In this document: piece by piece, positions 18,048 through 27,023 of the stretch
Layout: each line of letters starts with the position of its first letter
How positions within the stretch are numbered: position 1 is the first letter of the stretch
Source: Actinoplanes sp. SE50/110
GTDB taxonomy: Bacteria; Actinomycetota; Actinomycetes; Mycobacteriales; Micromonosporaceae
Assembly: GCF_900119315.1 (NCBI RefSeq)
Contig: NZ_LT827010.1
Span: 3,753,001 to 3,817,000, forward strand
DNA length: 64,000 nucleotides
Reading direction: 5' to 3'
Notes under the pieces: generated by a model
Told to the model about the DNA's origin: nothing
Databases searched by the model: none
The model's input: only the letters and a program-made list of their open reading frames with translations
Made by a program: the position numbers and the translations under genes

Positions 18048-18719
18048 ATGTTGCGTACCTCCATGCTGTCTTCCCCCACCTGGCGCCGGGGCCTGCTGGC
18101 CGGCGCCGCCGTGACCGCCACGCTCGTGCTCTCGGCCTGCGGCGGGAACGACACCTCGTCGGATTCCGGCATGAATCACGGCGGCATGCCGACGACCACG
18201 ACCGCTTCCGCGGCGGCGACGGCGACGTTCAACGACGCCGACGTCATGTTCGCGAGCATGATGATCCCGCACCACCAGCAGGCGGTGGAGATGGCCGCAC
18301 TGGCCGACGGCCGTGCCGCCAGCAGCGAGGTCAAAGATCTAGCCGCAAAGATCAAAGCCGCTCAGCAGCCCGAGATCGACACCATGACGCAGTGGCTGAG
18401 CGCGTGGGGCCACCCGATGCCGATGAGCTCGTCCGGCATGCCGGGGATGGACGCTTCGGCCATGCCCGGCATGGACCACGGCGCGATGCCCGGCGCTATG
18501 TCGCCGGCCGATATGGGCGCGCTGGGCAAGGCCAAGGGTGCCGCGTTTGACAAGCAGTTCCTCACCATGATGATCAGCCACCACGAAGGTGCCGTCAGCA
18601 TGGCCGAGCAGGAAGTCGCGCAGGGTTCCAACGCTGGCGCCAAAGCCCTCGCCGAGAAGATCATCGCCGCGCAGCAGGCGGAGATCACCACTATGAAGGG
18701 CCTGCTCAGCAAAGGCTGA
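18048..18719 (+). CDS. DUF305 lipoprotein, copy 1
   Basis: 223 residues from the ATG at 18048. A lipoprotein signal peptide ends in the lipobox LSAC (Cys about 28). The mature protein has the two DUF305 signatures, MMIPHHQQAVEMA (about 71-83) and MMISHHEGAVSMAEQEV (about 174-190), each with an adjacent His pair, separated by a Met/Gly/His-rich loop with repeated MPGMD units. DUF305 is a four-helix ferritin-like fold found in secreted proteins linked to metal handling. The Met-rich loop suggests soft-metal binding (inference). It is followed by a hairpin and by a paralogue at 18850, evidently a tandem duplication. Confidence 0.87.
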   Translation: MLRTSMLSSPTWRRGLLAGAAVTATLVLSACGGNDTSSDSGMNHGGMPTTTTASAAATATFNDADVMFASMMIPHHQQAVEMAALADGRAASSEVKDLAAKIKAAQQPEIDTMTQWLSAWGHPMPMSSSGMPGMDASAMPGMDHGAMPGAMSPADMGALGKAKGAAFDKQFLTMMISHHEGAVSMAEQEVAQGSNAGAKALAEKIIAAQQAEITTMKGLLSKG

Positions 18720-18745
18720 TCACGCCGAACGGGTCACGGTCTGAC

Positions 18746-18778
18746 GCCCGGTGCTGTGCGGCATGCGCAGCACCGGGC
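18746..18778. terminator. Hairpin between the two DUF305 genes
   Basis: GCCCGGTGCTG and its reverse complement form an 11 bp stem over 18746-18778 with an 11-nt loop that can pair further. It lies 26 bp after the stop of copy 1, so copy 2 may be transcribed at a reduced level or from its own promoter. Confidence 0.55.
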
Positions 18779-18849
18779 CTCGCCGGCGGCCAACACGAAC
18801 GCTCTTGCTGTCTGTCCGCGCTTCGCTGGGAAGGTTGTTCCACAACACC

Positions 18850-19485
18850 ATGACGTCCACTTCAGTGCCGCCCTCGAACCGCTGGCGCCGAGCCCTGCTC
18901 GCCGGCGCCGCCGCCTGCGCCGCTGCCCTGCTGTCCGCATGCAGCGACACCACCACCGCCGGCCCGGCCGGCGCCCCGGAAAGCAGCCCGGCCACGACCG
19001 GGGCGTCGACCGCGGCGTTCAACGCCGCCGACATCACCTTCGTGCAGCAGATGATCCCGCACCACCGGTCGGCCATCACCATGGCCGCCCTGGCCGCCGG
19101 CCACGCCGGTGATCCCCGCGTCACGCAGCTCGCCACGGCGATCAAAGCCGCTCAGCAACCCGAGATCGACACCATGAACCGGTGGCTGCGCGCCTGGGGC
19201 AAGCCCATGCCCAGCGCCGGCAGCGACGCGGGGGAGGGCATGGAGCACGGTGACATGGCCGGCATCGACGAACTCGACATGACGGCACTGATGAACGCCA
19301 AAGGCGCCCCGTGGGACAAGCAGTTCCTCGGGGTCATGGTCAAACACCATCAGGGTGCCGTCACGATGGCCGAGCAGGAACTCGCGCAAGGCGTCAACAC
19401 CGACGCCAGGACCCTGGCCCAGAAGATCATTACCGACCAGCAGGCGCAGATCACCGCGATGAAGCAGATCCGCGCCAGCCTGTAG
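18850..19485 (+). CDS. DUF305 lipoprotein, copy 2
   Basis: 211 residues from the ATG at 18850. The signal peptide ends in lipobox LSAC. It has the same two motifs, QMIPHHRSAITMA and VMVKHHQGAVTMAEQEL, and the shared segment KAAQQPEIDTMNRWLRAWG, clearly homologous to copy 1. The Met-rich insert is shortened to GEGMEHGDMAGID, so the copies may differ in metal affinity. The likely role is an extracytoplasmic lipid-anchored metal-related protein. It is the last gene of the DUF6153-DUF305-DUF305 cluster. Confidence 0.86.
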   Translation: MTSTSVPPSNRWRRALLAGAAACAAALLSACSDTTTAGPAGAPESSPATTGASTAAFNAADITFVQQMIPHHRSAITMAALAAGHAGDPRVTQLATAIKAAQQPEIDTMNRWLRAWGKPMPSAGSDAGEGMEHGDMAGIDELDMTALMNAKGAPWDKQFLGVMVKHHQGAVTMAEQELAQGVNTDARTLAQKIITDQQAQITAMKQIRASL

Positions 19486-19740
19486 CCGTCGGCCGGTGCA
19501 CGCCGAAACGCTGACAGCTGCGTGAGGTGGCCAGCCAGCCTCCTGCCGATCGTCTTCTTGTGGATTTACGGGGGTGAGACCGGAACAGTCAAACCGTTTT
19601 GACCGACAGCGCCGTAAAGGTAAGGCTTGCCCTTTGTGCCGGGCCTCTTTGTCATCACGCGGATGCCGGCATCTGTGCCTGGGCGTTGACGGTCGTCGTA
19701 GATCCTGGCCGGCGTGTTGCGGGGACCACACGTTCATCGC
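19486..19740. other. Gap after the DUF305 cluster
   Basis: About 255 bp (304 bp with the adjacent hairpin) between convergent genes. Apart from a short GATGCCGGCATC palindrome near 19661 I see nothing gene-like in it. Confidence 0.4.
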
Positions 19741-19773
19741 GGCGGGCTCTCTGCAGTCTGCAGAGAGCCCGCC
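19741..19773. terminator. Strong bidirectional hairpin terminator
   Basis: Perfect 15 bp stem with a 3-nt loop (arms 19741-19755 and 19759-19773). It lies 17 bp beyond the stop of the leftward LPITG gene and also downstream of the DUF305 cluster, so it can stop transcription from both sides. Confidence 0.8.
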
Positions 19774-19789
19774 GACGTATCAGGCCTGA

Positions 19790-20473
19790 TCAGGCGGTGA
19801 ACTTGCGCCGGCGCCGTATGGTGAGCGCCGCGCCGCTGCCGATCAGGACCAGGCCGACAGCCGCGACCGTGCTGGCCGCGGAGCCGGTGATGGGCAGCGC
19901 GCTCTCGTTGCCGGCAGGTACCGGATTCGACGACGAAGAGGACGGTGCCGAGGCCGGCGTCGAGCTCGATCCACCGCCATTCTGGCTGGCGCACGGCTGG
20001 AGCCAGAACACCTTGTGCTTGCCGGCGCCCGGTGCGCCGATCCGCTCAACCGTGAGCTTGATGTGGTAGCCCTGCTTGGGCTGCAGCTTCAACCCGTCCA
20101 GTTTCAGGTCGCCGGCGGAGTACGTGTAGATCTCGTCGGGATCCGGCGCGCCGCCCTTTGCCGCGTCGTCGCTGAGCAACACATTGTTCTGACGCAGCAG
20201 CTCGGTACCCTTGCCGCTCGGCGGCTGCGCGGTGAAGACGATGTTGCCATGCTCGTTGGTGTCGAAGTTGAAGAACTTCACGCGGAACTCGCACGTTACG
20301 TGCGGATTATTACTGATCTTAGGATCGAACGGAACTGCGTCGATCTTCACTGTGCCGTTGGCGCCGGCCGGGTCCTTCGAGCGGCCGGCCCACGCGGGCG
20401 CGGTCAGAGCCAGCGCGACAGAGACACCGAGGGCGATGCTTGCCGCGCCGCGAACAATGTGGTTCAGCTGCAT
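19790..20473 (-). CDS. Cell-wall-anchored secreted protein with LPITG sorting signal
   Basis: 227 residues from the ATG at 20473, which has GAAGG upstream; an ATG at 20488 lacks a ribosome site. Residues 1-30 are a signal peptide cleaved after AWA. The mature domain (about 35-155) contains two Cys residues (VTCEF and QPCASQ) and no family I can name. A Ser/Pro-rich linker (about 160-185) leads to the sorting signal LPITG, a hydrophobic helix and RRRRKF, the layout of sortase substrates. The window also encodes a class F sortase at 62614, but the matching enzyme may be elsewhere. The protein is expected on the cell wall; its ligand is unknown. Confidence 0.82.
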   Translation of the reverse strand: MQLNHIVRGAASIALGVSVALALTAPAWAGRSKDPAGANGTVKIDAVPFDPKISNNPHVTCEFRVKFFNFDTNEHGNIVFTAQPPSGKGTELLRQNNVLLSDDAAKGGAPDPDEIYTYSAGDLKLDGLKLQPKQGYHIKLTVERIGAPGAGKHKVFWLQPCASQNGGGSSSTPASAPSSSSSNPVPAGNESALPITGSAASTVAAVGLVLIGSGAALTIRRRRKFTA

Positions 20474-21278
20474 AGTTATGGCCTTCATGGAGGGGAGACC
20501 AGGAACGCCACATCATCAACATCCGTTGCATCGGTGCGGATCAACCGAACGGGCCAAATTCAAATAAGCGGCCGAATGTGTCGCTGCGTGAGCGGCTTGT
20601 CACACTCTTTCGGCGTAAACATCTGAGACTGCCAATCGGACATGTCCGGAAAGGATGCGCAGATACTGCTGGACGTTAACCCGTCGAGGCGCCCCAGTCA
20701 CCCCTGGGAGAATCGACTGACGTATCCGTCGTTGCCGCCACCATCAGTCTCGTCGAGCATGCAACCGGCAACTATGCGAGTTCCCTGCCGCGGCGATTCC
20801 GGGCCGCAATCACCGGTGCCGCGGCAGGATTCGCTCGCCGGAGTTGACGACGAACAGTCCAAATCCCGTGCCATGAGCACCCAGGCAGTCAGCGGTAACT
20901 GGGACGTCAAGTGAGGCCCATGGGTGTGCACGTCGATCACTTTCCCGCTCGCCACTGCCCGCGCCGGTTGTGGAGTCCACTGGCAGTCAGGAAACGGCGT
21001 AGTCGGTGATCTTCCACATGCGAGCGATGATCCCCGCTGCATTGCATGAAACAGCCATCTCTGCCAGCCGGAAGGGCAGATTGAGGTTTATGTTTCGATG
21101 CGGCTGTCCGCCGAGGCCTTTGCGTTTTTGGCACGGTTCAAGGGCTCTCTCGGCGCCGCTTTGATCATCGCCGCCGAGGAGGTCCACCGTACTCAGCGGT
21201 CGACGTCAGGAAATCTTCGGCAAGTCTCTTGGCGATGATTTGAGCCGACTCCGATGAAGTGCGGCACGGAGACCGATG
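20474..21278. other. Large gap without a convincing gene
   Basis: 805 bp. Short protein-like stretches occur in several frames (for example GNYASSLPRRFRAAITGAA near 20770-20830, and MRLSAEAFAFLARFKGSLG near 21098-21150, both rightward) but none has a start, a ribosome site and sufficient length. These may be pieces of decayed genes. The left end must hold the promoter of the LPITG gene and the right end the 3' flank of the pseudopilin operon. Confidence 0.4.
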
Positions 21279-22769
21279 CTAACGCTCGGTGATTTGTTTG
21301 AGTGGTGAGGGTTTGGACACGTCTGGTGGGGCGTTCCACTTCTGCCAGGCGGAGCCGTCGCAGGTGCGAAGGACGATGCGGCTCACTGTTGGCCCGGTGT
21401 ACGGCAACACCTCGGTCGGGTACGCCGTAGGGTCTGCCGGGGCCAGACAGAGGCCGGCGTTGTCGACGATCTGATAGCTCGCCGTGTAGCTGCCGGTGTT
21501 GCCGTAGACGGTCCAGGTCTGATCGGCGGTGGAGGACGTGCTCGTACACGTCGTCATGGTGGGATATGCGCCGCTGGTGACGCCGGGGCTGCGGAGGCAG
21601 TATTCGGTGCCGTTGAGGGTGGTGTAGATGCGACCGGTGGCCGTGTGTGCGCCGTTGACGGCGGGCGGCAGGGTCCATTTCTGGTTCCAGCTGATGTTCG
21701 CGGGGTTCGGCGCCTGTTTGCATGGCCACGCGATCAGATAGGTCGAGGCGACGTTCTGATTGGTCACGTCCAGGCAGCGCCCGAATTGCCGATAGTTGAC
21801 CAGCTGCCTGGTGGCCGGTCCGGCCGCGCCGGCGCCGACGGCGGGATCGGGCTGGAATGTCTGTACGTTGTCGTAGTTGCCGTTGCACTTGGTGTTGGAC
21901 AGCACGACGAAGCTGCCGGCGAAATCCGGACTCTGCACGTTGAAGCAGTAGTTGTCCAACGTTGATCCGTTGCTGGTGCCCATGATGTTGGCCGAGTCGT
22001 TCGTGCTCCACTGCTGTTGAGGTGGCGGTGGGCTGGTAGCGGTGCACTTCTGCATCTTCACCTGTGCACCGGCGGTATGCGGTGATCCTGCGTCCAGACA
22101 CATGCCGAGCGGGTTGATGCCGGTGCGGGAGGAGACCAGCGAGATCGTGAGGTCGCTGTTGTACGCCCAGATCTGCGGGGCCGGGACGCCGGAGCAGCTT
22201 CGCATCTGTACCGGGGTGCCGGCCACGGGCTGCGCGGAGCCGGCGTCCAGGCACAGATCGGCGGCGGAACTCCGGACGTGGATCTGGCCGCCCGGGATGT
22301 TCTGGTTCGAGAGTCGGAAAGCGTATGTGGCCTGCAGCGTCCGGGTTCCGTTGGTGCCCTGCTGGAAGGCCCCGGTGGCGGCCTGGATGCCGGTGGAGAC
22401 GACCACTGCCGTCGCGGGCTGGGCGTTGAGCGGCACGGTGAGCGGGTTGCCGTCCAGGTCGCGGTAGGCGATGGTCACCTGGTAGCGCCCGCCGCCGTTC
22501 GGTCCGACGTTGCCGGCCAGCGGTCCGGCGGGCAGACGGGCCGGATCCCCGGTTCCCGTGCTGTCGGTGGCCGCCCGGAACTGGCCCGTCGCCACGGTGA
22601 TGCCGGCCTGGGCGGCGATGAGCGCCTGAGCGCGATCCGAGCTGGTGCGGGCCTCGGTGATCTGGCTGACCGCCACCGTGCCGACCAGCGTGCTGAGTGT
22701 GACACCGACGATGCTGAGCAGCATGGCCAGCGGCATCGACCCGCGGTCGTCGCCTCGGAGCTGGATCAT
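21279..22769 (-). CDS. Pseudopilin-like protein with ricin-type lectin repeats
   Basis: 496 residues. The N-terminus has a short basic leader (IQLRGDDRGSMPLAM) and one hydrophobic helix (about 12-38), as in PilX-like minor pilins, then a globular stretch. From about 165 the sequence has repeated ricin-B-type units: LCLDAG, MCLDAGS, RCLDVTNQN and LCLAPAD, each followed by a QxW-like segment (QIWAYN, QQWSTN, QKWTLP, QKWNAP). These beta-trefoil lectins bind galactose-type sugars. The start overlaps the previous stop by 4 bp (ATGA at 22769-22766), making it the last gene of a three-gene unit. I infer a surface-exposed sugar-binding tip or adhesin. Fusion of pilin-type N-terminus and lectin is unusual. 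Confidence 0.75.
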   Translation of the reverse strand: MIQLRGDDRGSMPLAMLLSIVGVTLSTLVGTVAVSQITEARTSSDRAQALIAAQAGITVATGQFRAATDSTGTGDPARLPAGPLAGNVGPNGGGRYQVTIAYRDLDGNPLTVPLNAQPATAVVVSTGIQAATGAFQQGTNGTRTLQATYAFRLSNQNIPGGQIHVRSSAADLCLDAGSAQPVAGTPVQMRSCSGVPAPQIWAYNSDLTISLVSSRTGINPLGMCLDAGSPHTAGAQVKMQKCTATSPPPPQQQWSTNDSANIMGTSNGSTLDNYCFNVQSPDFAGSFVVLSNTKCNGNYDNVQTFQPDPAVGAGAAGPATRQLVNYRQFGRCLDVTNQNVASTYLIAWPCKQAPNPANISWNQKWTLPPAVNGAHTATGRIYTTLNGTEYCLRSPGVTSGAYPTMTTCTSTSSTADQTWTVYGNTGSYTASYQIVDNAGLCLAPADPTAYPTEVLPYTGPTVSRIVLRTCDGSAWQKWNAPPDVSKPSPLKQITER

Positions 22770-23422
22770 GAGGGGCGTCCTTCGAGACAGATGTTGGGAT
22801 CTGCGGTGTCACGCGAGGTGTTGAGGGCCGTGAACGTCACGTCGGTGACGGAGGTGGTCGACCCGGCCCGGGTGGTCAGCCGCACCCGCAGGCGCTGCAA
22901 GTCGGGGGAGAAGGCAGTGCCCGTCGCTGAGGTGGACGCCGACGCGTACGGTGTCGAGCCGGCCGCCTGCCGGTCGAACGGCGCCGGCACGCTGCCGCCG
23001 GGCGACATCAGGCCGGAGGCGAGGGTCCGGCCGCGGGTTCCGGCGGCCGGCGGCGAGCCCGGCGTCCAGGTCAGCTCCTGCAGTACCCCGCCGGCGTCCA
23101 GTCGGAGTTGCCGGCAGACCTGGGCGCCGGCCGGGTCGATGCCGGAGAACTCCACGTACCAGGCGCCATTGATCGCGGCGGTGGCGGGCAAGCTGATCCC
23201 GTTGGCGTAGCGCACTTCACGATCGAGGGTTTGGAACGCGAGCCGTAGCTGTGTCTGGGTGATCCCGGTCTCTTCCGCCGCGTCCGCCGAGCGGTAGAAC
23301 TGGATCACGCCGCCGGTGAAGATCGCCATGACGACGCTCATCACACCCATGGCGACCATCACCTCAATCAGCGAGGTGCCGCTGTCGTCGCCCATCCGGC
23401 TGCAGATCTGGCGGCGGATCAT
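22766..23422 (-). CDS. Type IV pilin-like protein (PilW-like)
   Basis: 218 residues. After a leader ending in Gly (MGDDSG) comes TSLIEVMVAMGVMSVVMAIF, a class III prepilin signal with Glu at position +5 of the mature chain, as required for prepilin peptidase processing and N-methylation. The remainder is a globular minor-pilin domain with two Cys residues (AQVCRQL and NICLEG). The start overlaps the previous stop by 4 bp (ATGA at 23422-23419) and the stop overlaps the next start the same way, so all three genes are translationally coupled. No assembly ATPase, platform protein or prepilin peptidase is nearby; those must be encoded elsewhere. Confidence 0.85.
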   Translation of the reverse strand: MIRRQICSRMGDDSGTSLIEVMVAMGVMSVVMAIFTGGVIQFYRSADAAEETGITQTQLRLAFQTLDREVRYANGISLPATAAINGAWYVEFSGIDPAGAQVCRQLRLDAGGVLQELTWTPGSPPAAGTRGRTLASGLMSPGGSVPAPFDRQAAGSTPYASASTSATGTAFSPDLQRLRVRLTTRAGSTTSVTDVTFTALNTSRDTADPNICLEGRPS

Positions 23423-25206
23423 GGCGTCACCGTCCAGTCGAACATCACGACGGCCCTCTTGTAGTTCGCGTCCTGGCAGACCAGGGTCACCCGGTAGACG
23501 CCCGGCGTGGTCGGCGTGCCGGTGATGGCACCGTAGTAGTAGTTCTTCGTGGCGATCGAGAGTCCCGGCGGCAGCCCGGTGGTGTAGGTGACCCAGTCGT
23601 AGCCGCTGTTGCTGCCGCTCGGCGCGTACGCATCGAGTTCCAGCGGCTGCCCCACCTTGCTCGTCTGATCGGGGTTGCTGGGATTCGGGACGGTGATGTA
23701 CAGGTCGTTGGGCTGGCTCGGCAGCACATTCCACAGGAAGGTGGTGGACACCTCGGTGCCGGTGGCGTCCTTGACGTAGACGGTGGTGAAGAAGCGGTTG
23801 GCGTACCACACCTTGCCGGAGATCACGCCGGTGGACGGGTTGATCGAGATCTCGCCGGAGTAGTCGCCGGGGTAGTTGACCATCCGGTACGTGTACGGGC
23901 CGGTTCCGCCCGTCGGTCGCGGTACGGTGAAGTTGACCGAGTCACGGATGCTGTCGGTGCGTGTCGCGATGGGCGCCAGAGCCAGCGCGGTCACGGTCCA
24001 CGTGAAGCTCACCGAGGTCGACCGGCCCATTTTGTCGGTCGCTGTCACGGTGACCGTGGCGTCGAGGCGGCTGGTCGCCGTCGGCGTCCCCGAGATGATC
24101 CCGGTGCCGGCATTGATGCTGAGCCCGGCGGGCAGGCCGGTGGCCGACCAGGTGATCGGGTTCGCCCCGCCGGTCGCCGCCATGGTCAGTGACGTCGCGG
24201 TGCCCGTCTGCGTCGACTGGTTGCCGGGGTTGGCCACCACCGGTGCCGGCACGATCGTCCAGGAGAACGTCACGCTGCTGGACCGGCCCAACTGGTCGGT
24301 CACGGTCGCGGTCACCGGGTACGTCTTGCCGGTTCCCGGGTCGGTGGGCGTACCGGTGACCAGGCCGGTGGCGGAGCCGGTCAGGCCGGGTGGCAGGCCG
24401 GTGAACGACCAGGCCAGCGGCAGCTGACCACCCGTGGCGCTGAGCTGCAGCCCGGTTATCGCCAGCTTGGCGTAACTGACCTGCGGGCCGGGGTCGTTCG
24501 CTGTCGGCGCCGGCCGGTTGAGGTTGTACGTGGGATCCTGGACGTCACTCACCAGTCCGGATGTGACGTAGGTGCAGATGCCGCCGGCACACGAGTGGTT
24601 CGTCCAGGTCACCGCGATGACCACGCGCAGCAGGGGCACGTCGGCGCGGGTGATGTCCGGGTCAGGCGTATCGGGATTGTCGCAGCTTCCTCCGGTGCCG
24701 AACTGTTGACGGCACATGCCCAGGTAGTAGTTCTCCTGGAAGCTCAAGCCGTTCACTGGAGCGTTGATCACGGCGGTGGGCAGCCCCGCCGACGCCCCCG
24801 CGGTCGCCGAGACCGGCAGGTCCAGATCCCAGGCCAGCCAAGGCGCCTTGGCGGGGTCGCTCACGTCCAAGGGATTGCCCAGGCTCATCGACTGCAGGTA
24901 GGGACCGACGGCTGCGGCGTACGAGGCAGGGGTGCTGGACGAGGTCGCCGCGTCCCACTGCGTTCTGGCGGCGGCGTATCCACGGCCGGTGAGCGCGGCG
25001 GCGCCGGTCAGCGCCGACACCCGTTCCATGGCGTCATCAGCGAGTTGCACCGCGACCTCGCGCTCACGCTGCTCCTTGACCACCGCCATCGAACGCACCA
25101 GAAACGGCGACAAGGCCGCTGCCAGCGTGCTGATCACTGCCAGCGACACCAAGACCTCGATCAGGGTGAAGCCAGAATCGCTGGGTGCTACCTGCGGATC
25201 AGACAC
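23419..25206 (-). CDS. Large prepilin-like protein with Ig-like repeats (PilV-like)
   Basis: 595 residues, first gene of the pseudopilin operon. The leader ends in DSG before FTLIEVLVSLAVISTLAAALSP, a textbook prepilin N-terminus (about 12-35). Residues about 40-230 form a pilin-type globular region with four Cys residues. From about 250 there are three putative Ig (He_PIG-type) repeats marked by LPPGLTGSATGLVTGTPTDPG, LPAGLSINAGTGIISGTPT and LPPGLSIATK...AITGTPTTPG, plus a divergent unit between. Ig repeats extend the protein from the surface, as in adhesins. Minor pilins are usually 150-250 residues, so this one is greatly enlarged. Upstream gap 25207-25349 probably carries the promoter. 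Confidence 0.85.
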   Translation of the reverse strand: MSDPQVAPSDSGFTLIEVLVSLAVISTLAAALSPFLVRSMAVVKEQREREVAVQLADDAMERVSALTGAAALTGRGYAAARTQWDAATSSSTPASYAAAVGPYLQSMSLGNPLDVSDPAKAPWLAWDLDLPVSATAGASAGLPTAVINAPVNGLSFQENYYLGMCRQQFGTGGSCDNPDTPDPDITRADVPLLRVVIAVTWTNHSCAGGICTYVTSGLVSDVQDPTYNLNRPAPTANDPGPQVSYAKLAITGLQLSATGGQLPLAWSFTGLPPGLTGSATGLVTGTPTDPGTGKTYPVTATVTDQLGRSSSVTFSWTIVPAPVVANPGNQSTQTGTATSLTMAATGGANPITWSATGLPAGLSINAGTGIISGTPTATSRLDATVTVTATDKMGRSTSVSFTWTVTALALAPIATRTDSIRDSVNFTVPRPTGGTGPYTYRMVNYPGDYSGEISINPSTGVISGKVWYANRFFTTVYVKDATGTEVSTTFLWNVLPSQPNDLYITVPNPSNPDQTSKVGQPLELDAYAPSGSNSGYDWVTYTTGLPPGLSIATKNYYYGAITGTPTTPGVYRVTLVCQDANYKRAVVMFDWTVTP

Positions 25207-25349
25207 ACCCGCGTACGTCGGCCGGGCGCTAGTCGATCTTAGGTTTAGTTTCCGTTCGGTTTCAGCCGGCGACAGGGTCGTCCGGCAGGCTGATGCATAT
25301 CGTCATTGGGCTCGGGGCACTTCCCGATCTCCCCAGGTGGTGGCCGTCA

Positions 25350-26660
25350 TCACCGCGTCGCCAGCTCGGCAACCTGCGCCTGGTCCCGGCCGGCGTGCTT
25401 GGCGCGATACAGGGCATCGTCGGCACGACGTACCAACTGTTCCCCGGTTTCTGAGCCGTCCCACACCGCGATCCCCGCCGAGAACGTCTGACCGGACGGT
25501 GTCGCCGTACGCAGCCTCGCGACGATCGCAACGACCTGGTCGACCGTGGCATTGCTGGTCATGATCGTGAACTCTTCGCCGCCATAGCGGGCGAGCAGGT
25601 GCGATGGGTGCAGCACGGCCCGCCACGCCTTCGCCGCTGTTCTCAGTAGCGCGTCGCCGGCAGGATGACCGTGGGTGTCGTTGTACGACTTGAAGTGGTC
25701 GATGTCTATCACCGCTACACAGAGTTGCGCGCCCGAGCGATGTGCCGCCTTCAGGCCGTCGGCGATGGCAAGATCCCATGCGCGCCGGTTCGGCAGGCCG
25801 GTCAGGGCATCGTGATGCGCCATGGTCGCCAGCTGCTGCGCCTGGTCCTGCATCGTGTTCACCACCCCGCGTAGGTAGGTGACCATGTCGGCGAAGGCCC
25901 GGGCCACCTCGGCGATCTCATCGTCCGCGTCGACCTCGATCTGCTGGTCGACCTCGCCGGCCGCGATACCGCCCGCGGCCGCGCTGAGCCGGCGCAGACC
26001 CCGCGTGAGCCGCGTCTTCAACAGACGGCTCACCTTTATGGTGAGTAACAGCGCCGCCGTCAGCAGAACCACGATCGCCGCCACACTCCACCGCGCCCAT
26101 TGTCTGGCCGTGGCGCGGTAGGCGGAGGCCACGGCAACATCGTTGGCGCGCCATGCCGCGAGGTCCTTCTTCAAGCTGTCCCATTTTGCTTGACCGTGAC
26201 CGGTATTGAAGGTGTCGATGGCCGCCTGGTATTGACCGCTGTCCGCCAGTGTCAATTCGTTGGCGGTGACATCCACGTAGTCGCGCCAGTCCGCTTGGAA
26301 GGTGGCCAGTTCCTCACGACCTCGCTGTTGCAGAGGCAGCTGGCGGTAGGCGGCGAACAGCCCCAGCATCTCAGCTTTCTCGTCGGTCATCGAGTCCGTG
26401 CACTCCGCCAGCTGCGGATCGCCGGGGTGAAGCGCCAGGTATTGCCACTGCTCCTTGCGGTATTTGTTCATCAGCCCGTCGATACTGCCGATGAGGTGCG
26501 CTCCGGGGACGCCGACCTGCGCCACATAGTCGATCTTCTTCGTGGCCGACCACAGTTGCCAGCCGGACACGACAGTCGGCACCACCAGCAGGCCAACGAT
26601 GATCGCCAAGCTGATCTGGTGCGCCTTCGTCAGGGTGGTGCGCATCAGGAACGACTTCAT
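25350..26660 (-). CDS. Membrane HAMP-GGDEF diguanylate cyclase
   Basis: 436 residues; the ATG at 26660 follows AGGGA. Helix 1 (about 15-35) and helix 2 (about 191-212) bracket an extracytoplasmic helical sensor of about 155 residues containing two motifs typical of four-helix-bundle sensors. HAMP (about 213-265) contains the characteristic DDEIAEVARAFADM. The GGDEF domain (about 285-430) begins with DALTGLPNRRAWD and has RYGGEEF at about 356, an active-type loop. There is no RxxD at the inhibitory position, so it should not be product-inhibited through the I-site. This differs from the other cyclases in the window. It probably couples an external signal to c-di-GMP. Confidence 0.9.
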   Translation of the reverse strand: MKSFLMRTTLTKAHQISLAIIVGLLVVPTVVSGWQLWSATKKIDYVAQVGVPGAHLIGSIDGLMNKYRKEQWQYLALHPGDPQLAECTDSMTDEKAEMLGLFAAYRQLPLQQRGREELATFQADWRDYVDVTANELTLADSGQYQAAIDTFNTGHGQAKWDSLKKDLAAWRANDVAVASAYRATARQWARWSVAAIVVLLTAALLLTIKVSRLLKTRLTRGLRRLSAAAGGIAAGEVDQQIEVDADDEIAEVARAFADMVTYLRGVVNTMQDQAQQLATMAHHDALTGLPNRRAWDLAIADGLKAAHRSGAQLCVAVIDIDHFKSYNDTHGHPAGDALLRTAAKAWRAVLHPSHLLARYGGEEFTIMTSNATVDQVVAIVARLRTATPSGQTFSAGIAVWDGSETGEQLVRRADDALYRAKHAGRDQAQVAELATR

Positions 26661-27023
26661 AGGTCCCTTCCCCTGTCTGCGGCGAGAGCCGTCATCTCCA
26701 CGGCCACCACGAGAAAGTCGGTACGGCTCGGCAGACGCGCGGACGAAACGCCGGCCTCACGCGTGCGACCCTCAGGCAACGTGATCGGCAACTGCGACCT
26801 TCAGCTGAGAGATGCACCGATCGGTCTCCCATCCGCCGACATCGCACATACCCGCCGAGGTCGGGCTCGGGCCGGACAACCGATGAAAACCGGACCATTG
26901 TCCGGTCCGGACCGAGACTTGAGGCGGCGCTGTGGCACTGCACTGCGGCTGCACTGAGCCGCCGATGCCACGATTCTTCACTCCTACATCCAATACCGGG
27001 AAGCACGCGGTCGGCACCGAACC
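26661..27023. other. Gap between two diguanylate cyclase genes
   Basis: 363 bp without a gene. It includes the promoter of the leftward cyclase at 25350 and the 3' flank of the one at 27024. The only structure I see is the palindrome at 26889-26906. Confidence 0.45.
26889..26906. promoter_or_regulatory. Palindrome, possible operator
   Basis: ACCGGAC-CATT-GTCCGGT is a perfect 7 bp inverted repeat with a 4 bp spacer, about 230 bp upstream of the cyclase start at 26660. It could be a regulator-binding site or a weak hairpin; no regulator is adjacent. Confidence 0.35.

Noticed and set aside
20642..20914. 90-codon plus-strand frame in the 20.5-21.3 kb gap
   Set aside because: Ser/Pro-rich, no ribosome site and no recognisable motif.
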